Part shown: positions 5,641 to 7,767 of the stretch, one piece after another
How positions within the stretch are numbered: the stretch's first letter is position 1
How the letters are laid out: every line of letters begins with the position of its first letter
Assembly: GCA_947074265.1 (NCBI GenBank)
Contig: CAMTPD010000051.1
Location: 1 to 7,767 of the forward strand
Origin: an uncultured Porphyromonadaceae bacterium
GTDB lineage: Bacteria; Bacteroidota; Bacteroidia; Bacteroidales; CAMTPD01
Length of the DNA: 7,767 bases
Direction of reading: 5' to 3'
The notes under the pieces: model-generated
The model's input: only the letters and a program-made list of their open reading frames with translations
Databases searched by the model: none
Told to the model about the DNA's origin: nothing
Made by a program: the position numbers and the translations under genes

Positions 5641-5658
5641 GTTCGTTGTTTTGCGAAC
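5641..5658 (+). promoter_or_regulatory. Second ArsR operator, overlapping the arsE-unit promoter
   Basis: GTTCG (5641-5645) and CGAAC (5654-5658) form the same dyad, with the same 8-nt spacer, as the one before arsR (3730-3747). The two 18-mers agree at 16 positions: GTTCGTnGnTTTGCGAAC. The spacer TTGTTTTG (5646-5653) matches the -7 element TAnnTTTG at all but one position. No TTTG is found at the -33 position, only a T-run (5625-5631), so the promoter may be weaker than that of arsR. A short AT-rich leader leads to the ATG at 5690. Confidence 0.78.
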
Positions 5659-5689
5659 TACAAATTATAAACTTTAAAATTAAAATCGT

Positions 5690-5923
5690 ATGGAAATTAT
5701 TGTATTGGGAACTGGGTGTGCTTCTTGCAAAACCCTTTTCGAAACCGTGAAACAAGCAGTTGCAGAGTTAAATATTGAGGCTTCTGTGGTGAAGGAAGAA
5801 GATTTGATGAAGATCATGGCATACAATGTGATGCGATTGCCGGGTTTAGTGATAGACCAGAAGGTGGTATCGAGTGGTAAAAAGTTGTCTTTGTCTGAAG
5901 TAAAAGAACTGCTAAAGAAATAA
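5690..5923 (+). CDS. arsE: Small CxxC thioredoxin-like protein (ArsE-like)
   Basis: A 77-residue single-domain protein of the compact thioredoxin family known as MTH895/TM0996 or redox-active disulfide protein 2. The active site is GTGCASC, with the redox pair C10 and C13. The cis-proline loop is RLPGLVI (P51), and the beta strands and helices follow the short thioredoxin plan. There is no signal peptide, so it should be cytoplasmic. It starts the second ArsR-operator-controlled unit and is separated by only 3 nt from the next gene. Position and family match ArsE of the arsEFG clusters described, as I recall, for organoarsenical metabolism in Shewanella. Its likely role is to pass electrons to a partner, perhaps the membrane protein two genes downstream. 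Thioredoxin-like fold is firm; the ArsE name rests on synteny. Confidence 0.82.
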   Translation: MEIIVLGTGCASCKTLFETVKQAVAELNIEASVVKEEDLMKIMAYNVMRLPGLVIDQKVVSSGKKLSLSEVKELLKK

Positions 5924-5926
5924 GTT

Positions 5927-6343
5927 ATGATGCGTTTCCTTTTTATTGTAATCGCCGCTGTGGGCTTGTTATCGTGCAATGGCGGAGCCTCTAAAGACAA
6001 AACGGCTGAGAGTACGACACAAACTGCCGCAAAATCGGGTGTTGTAGAGGTGCTTTATTTTCATGGAAAGCAACGTTGCATTACGTGCAATTCGATCGAG
6101 CAACTAACTAGGCAAGTGGTAGATAGTATTGCTAGCGAGCAGGTGGTATTGCGTGTTGTAGATATTTCTTTGCCCGAGAATGAAGCCCTTGCCGACAAGT
6201 ATGAAGTTGCTTTTGCTTCGTTGATGTTGGAAAAAGAGGGTACGGTGGTAAATCTTACCGAGATGGGTTTTGCAAATGCTAAGAATCATCGCGATGAGTT
6301 TAAGGCAGAGTTGACAAAGGCTATTGATAAGCTCAATCAGTAA
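5927..6343 (+). CDS. arsF: Thioredoxin-fold lipoprotein with CxxC (ArsF-like)
   Basis: A 138-residue protein with a lipoprotein signal: hydrophobic FLFIVIAAVG (4-13), then the lipobox LLSC with C17 as the lipid-modified residue. A low-complexity Ser/Thr/Lys linker reaches about residue 37. The domain opens with the strand VEVLYFHGKQRC and the motif CITC (C51, C54) at the start of a helix, as in thioredoxins. The aligned region lacks an obvious cis-proline. The mature protein would be membrane-anchored facing the periplasm. NCBI-style naming for this family is 'nitrophenyl compound nitroreductase subunit ArsF', but I see no flavin-binding motif, so a direct nitroreductase role is not supported by this sequence alone. 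The start could be either of two adjacent ATGs (5927 or 5930). It lies 3 nt after arsE and 4 nt before arsG, so it is probably co-transcribed with both. Confidence 0.82.
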   Translation: MMRFLFIVIAAVGLLSCNGGASKDKTAESTTQTAAKSGVVEVLYFHGKQRCITCNSIEQLTRQVVDSIASEQVVLRVVDISLPENEALADKYEVAFASLMLEKEGTVVNLTEMGFANAKNHRDEFKAELTKAIDKLNQ

Positions 6344-6347
6344 GGTT

Positions 6348-7049
6348 ATGGAGTGGATTCAAACAATGCTGGATAGTAGTACAACGCCGTTGCTGACGGC
6401 GTTTCTACTGGGGCTGCTTACAGCGATAAGCCCTTGTCCGATGGCAACCAATATTACGGCTGTAGGATATATCAGTAAAGACATTCAGAGTAGGCATACT
6501 GTTTTTTTCAATGGCTTGTTGTATACATTGGGCCGAGTGATTACGTATACCGGGATCGGACTGGTGTTGATTCCTCTTTTGCGTCAAGGAACAAGTATAT
6601 ACGGCTTTCAAAAATTGATAGGGAAGTATGGAGAGATGCTGATTGGTCCCGCTCTTATTTTGATTGGGTTGTTTATGCTGTTTGGCGATCGACTCAATCT
6701 CCCTAAGTTTGGATATAACGGAGGAGAAACGATGGGTGCTAGCCGGGGGAAATGGGGGGCACTGTTGTTGGGGATACTTTTCTCGTTAGCATTTTGTCCT
6801 TCCAGCGGATTGTTTTATTTCGGAATGTTGATGCCTTTGTCGGCTGCCGAAACGGGTGGTTATTTGCTACCATTGGTGTATGCCGTGGCTACGGGGGTGC
6901 CGGTGATTCTGATTGCATGGATCATTGCGTATAGCTTGTCTGGAATTGGTGAGTTTTATAAAAAAATGGTGGTAGTGCAACGTTGGATGAATAAGAGTAT
7001 TGCCCTTTTATTTATCGGCGTTGGAGTTTATTATCTTTTAAATTTATAG
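6348..7049 (+). CDS. arsG: CcdA/DsbD-type membrane protein (ArsG-like)
   Basis: A 233-residue inner-membrane protein with about six hydrophobic segments. Two half-repeats each hold one cysteine beside a proline: ISPCPMATN (C30) and LAFCPSSG (C150). This is the hallmark of the CcdA/DsbD-beta family, in which the two Cys form a disulfide that moves electrons across the membrane. Related sequences are labelled ArsG, an 'aromatic arsenical efflux permease', in current annotation. Whether it transports arsenicals or electrons cannot be settled here. I chose the ATG at 6348, 4 nt after the arsF stop and preceded by AAGG; an in-frame TTG at 6324 would overlap arsF and is less likely. The next gene starts 2 nt after its stop. 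Confidence 0.84.
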   Translation: MEWIQTMLDSSTTPLLTAFLLGLLTAISPCPMATNITAVGYISKDIQSRHTVFFNGLLYTLGRVITYTGIGLVLIPLLRQGTSIYGFQKLIGKYGEMLIGPALILIGLFMLFGDRLNLPKFGYNGGETMGASRGKWGALLLGILFSLAFCPSSGLFYFGMLMPLSAAETGGYLLPLVYAVATGVPVILIAWIIAYSLSGIGEFYKKMVVVQRWMNKSIALLFIGVGVYYLLNL

Positions 7050-7051
7050 AT

Positions 7052-7767
7052 ATGATACAGAAGTTTGCCGATTGGTTGGTGTATAACTTGATGGGATTAT
7101 CGGCCGAATCGAGGCTGGGAGAGGCGGTGAACTTCTTTTTTTATGATTCGATCAAGATATTGATCCTTTTGTTTTTGATTAGTGTGTTGATGGGTGTTGT
7201 TAACGCGTATTTTCCGATTGATCGATTGCGTCACTTTTTGGCTACACGCAAATTGTATGGTTTTCAGTACTTATTGGCTGCATTGTTTGGTGCTGTAACT
7301 CCGTTTTGTTCGTGCTCGTCTATTCCTTTATTTATCGGTTTTGTAAAAGGAGGAATACCCTTGGGGGTAACGTTTGCTTTTTTGATTACATCTCCGCTTG
7401 TAAATGAAGTTGCGATAGCGATGTTTTTGGGCTCTTTCGGTGTAAAGCCAACATTGATTTATGTGGTAAGTGGTGTTTTCCTGGGTGTAGTAGGAGGATG
7501 GGTATTGCATCAGTTTAAGTTGGAACGCTATCTGAGTCCGTGGGTACAGCAGATACAGCAGCAATCGGAAGAGGGATGCGAACAATGGGAAAAGGAGATT
7601 GTGCCCTTTAAAGACAGCTTGCCGGTAATTGTGGGAGATGCCTTTGGAATTGTGGGAAGCGTTGTTCTTTACGTTATTATAGGAATTGGTATTGGGGCTG
7701 CAATAGATGGATATGTTCCCGAAGGATTTTTTGAAACGTATCTTTCTGCCAATCATTGGTACAGTGT
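7052..7767 (+). CDS. arsP: ArsP/DUF318-family permease (3' end outside window)
   Basis: The frame is open from the ATG at 7052 to the window end, giving 238 residues with no stop, so the C-terminus is missing. It is hydrophobic with several membrane segments. The diagnostic motif of the DUF318 (ArsP_1) permeases is present: TPFCSCSSIPLF (83-94, C86 and C88), followed by GGIPLGVTFAFLITSPLVNE (100-119). A polar, charged stretch (about 155-188) separates the first membrane block from the second, which begins with SLPVIVGDAFGIV, as is usual in the family. ArsP of Campylobacter exports trivalent methylated and aromatic arsenicals; other members have been linked to Cu/Zn. Being 2 nt behind arsG and under an ArsR operator, an arsenical role is favoured. 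The start follows the arsG stop directly, with no strong ribosome-binding site. Confidence 0.85.
   Translation, partial: MIQKFADWLVYNLMGLSAESRLGEAVNFFFYDSIKILILLFLISVLMGVVNAYFPIDRLRHFLATRKLYGFQYLLAALFGAVTPFCSCSSIPLFIGFVKGGIPLGVTFAFLITSPLVNEVAIAMFLGSFGVKPTLIYVVSGVFLGVVGGWVLHQFKLERYLSPWVQQIQQQSEEGCEQWEKEIVPFKDSLPVIVGDAFGIVGSVVLYVIIGIGIGAAIDGYVPEGFFETYLSANHWYS

Noticed and set aside
6324..6347. TTG start for the ArsG-like protein giving eight extra residues
   Set aside because: It would overlap the end of arsF. The ATG at 6348 follows the arsF stop by 4 nt and gives a normal membrane-protein N-terminus.

Overview
The window looks like a Bacteroidales (gut- or oral-type Bacteroidota) chromosome segment. 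It carries a BT4734-like/VirE_N + DUF3987 protein and a DUF4248 protein, two families typical of that order. One promoter also has a good match to the Bacteroidetes primary-sigma consensus (TTTG, 19-21 nt, TAnnTTTG). The species cannot be named from the sequence. The first 29 bases match the Illumina TruSeq read-2 adapter, so the window begins at an untrimmed contig end rather than on genuine genomic sequence.

Left part (30-3516): an AT-rich leader with an 11-bp tandem repeat and a hairpin precedes an 825-residue primase/helicase-like protein (338-2815, +). A gene-free stretch of about 470 bp (2816-3285) follows. It is densely structured: five exact copies of GTTTGTCA/TGACAAAC, one pair of the variant GATTGTCA/TGACAATC, a 15-bp direct repeat inside each of two similar modules, an AT-rich inverted repeat, and a strong terminator serving the convergent DUF4248 gene (3286-3516, -). 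A perfect 12-bp inverted repeat lies just upstream of that gene's start codon.

Boundary (3517-3767): between the divergent DUF4248 and arsR genes lies a 72-nt element that can fold as a three-way junction, followed by the arsR promoter/operator.

Right part (3768-7767): an arsenic-resistance cluster in two same-strand transcription units. Unit 1 is arsR - arsC (thioredoxin-coupled arsenate reductase) - acr3 (arsenite efflux), followed by a weak terminator-like hairpin. Unit 2 is arsE-like small thioredoxin - arsF-like thioredoxin-fold lipoprotein - arsG-like CcdA/DsbD-type membrane protein - an ArsP/DUF318 permease cut off by the window end. Both units carry the same operator, GTTCG-N8-CGAAC, and in each case the N8 spacer is the promoter -7 element itself (exact TAnnTTTG match in front of arsR, one mismatch in front of arsE). 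This suggests that one ArsR represses both units by covering the -7 box and releases them together on metalloid binding.

Working model: unit 1 handles inorganic arsenic (As(V) reduced to As(III), then exported). Unit 2 appears to handle organic arsenicals or envelope thiol chemistry. Its first three products resemble a DsbD protein split in three: a cytoplasmic CxxC protein, a membrane protein with one Cys in each of two transmembrane segments, and a lipid-anchored CxxC protein. This raises the possibility of a trans-envelope electron relay serving arsenical processing or the adjacent permease.
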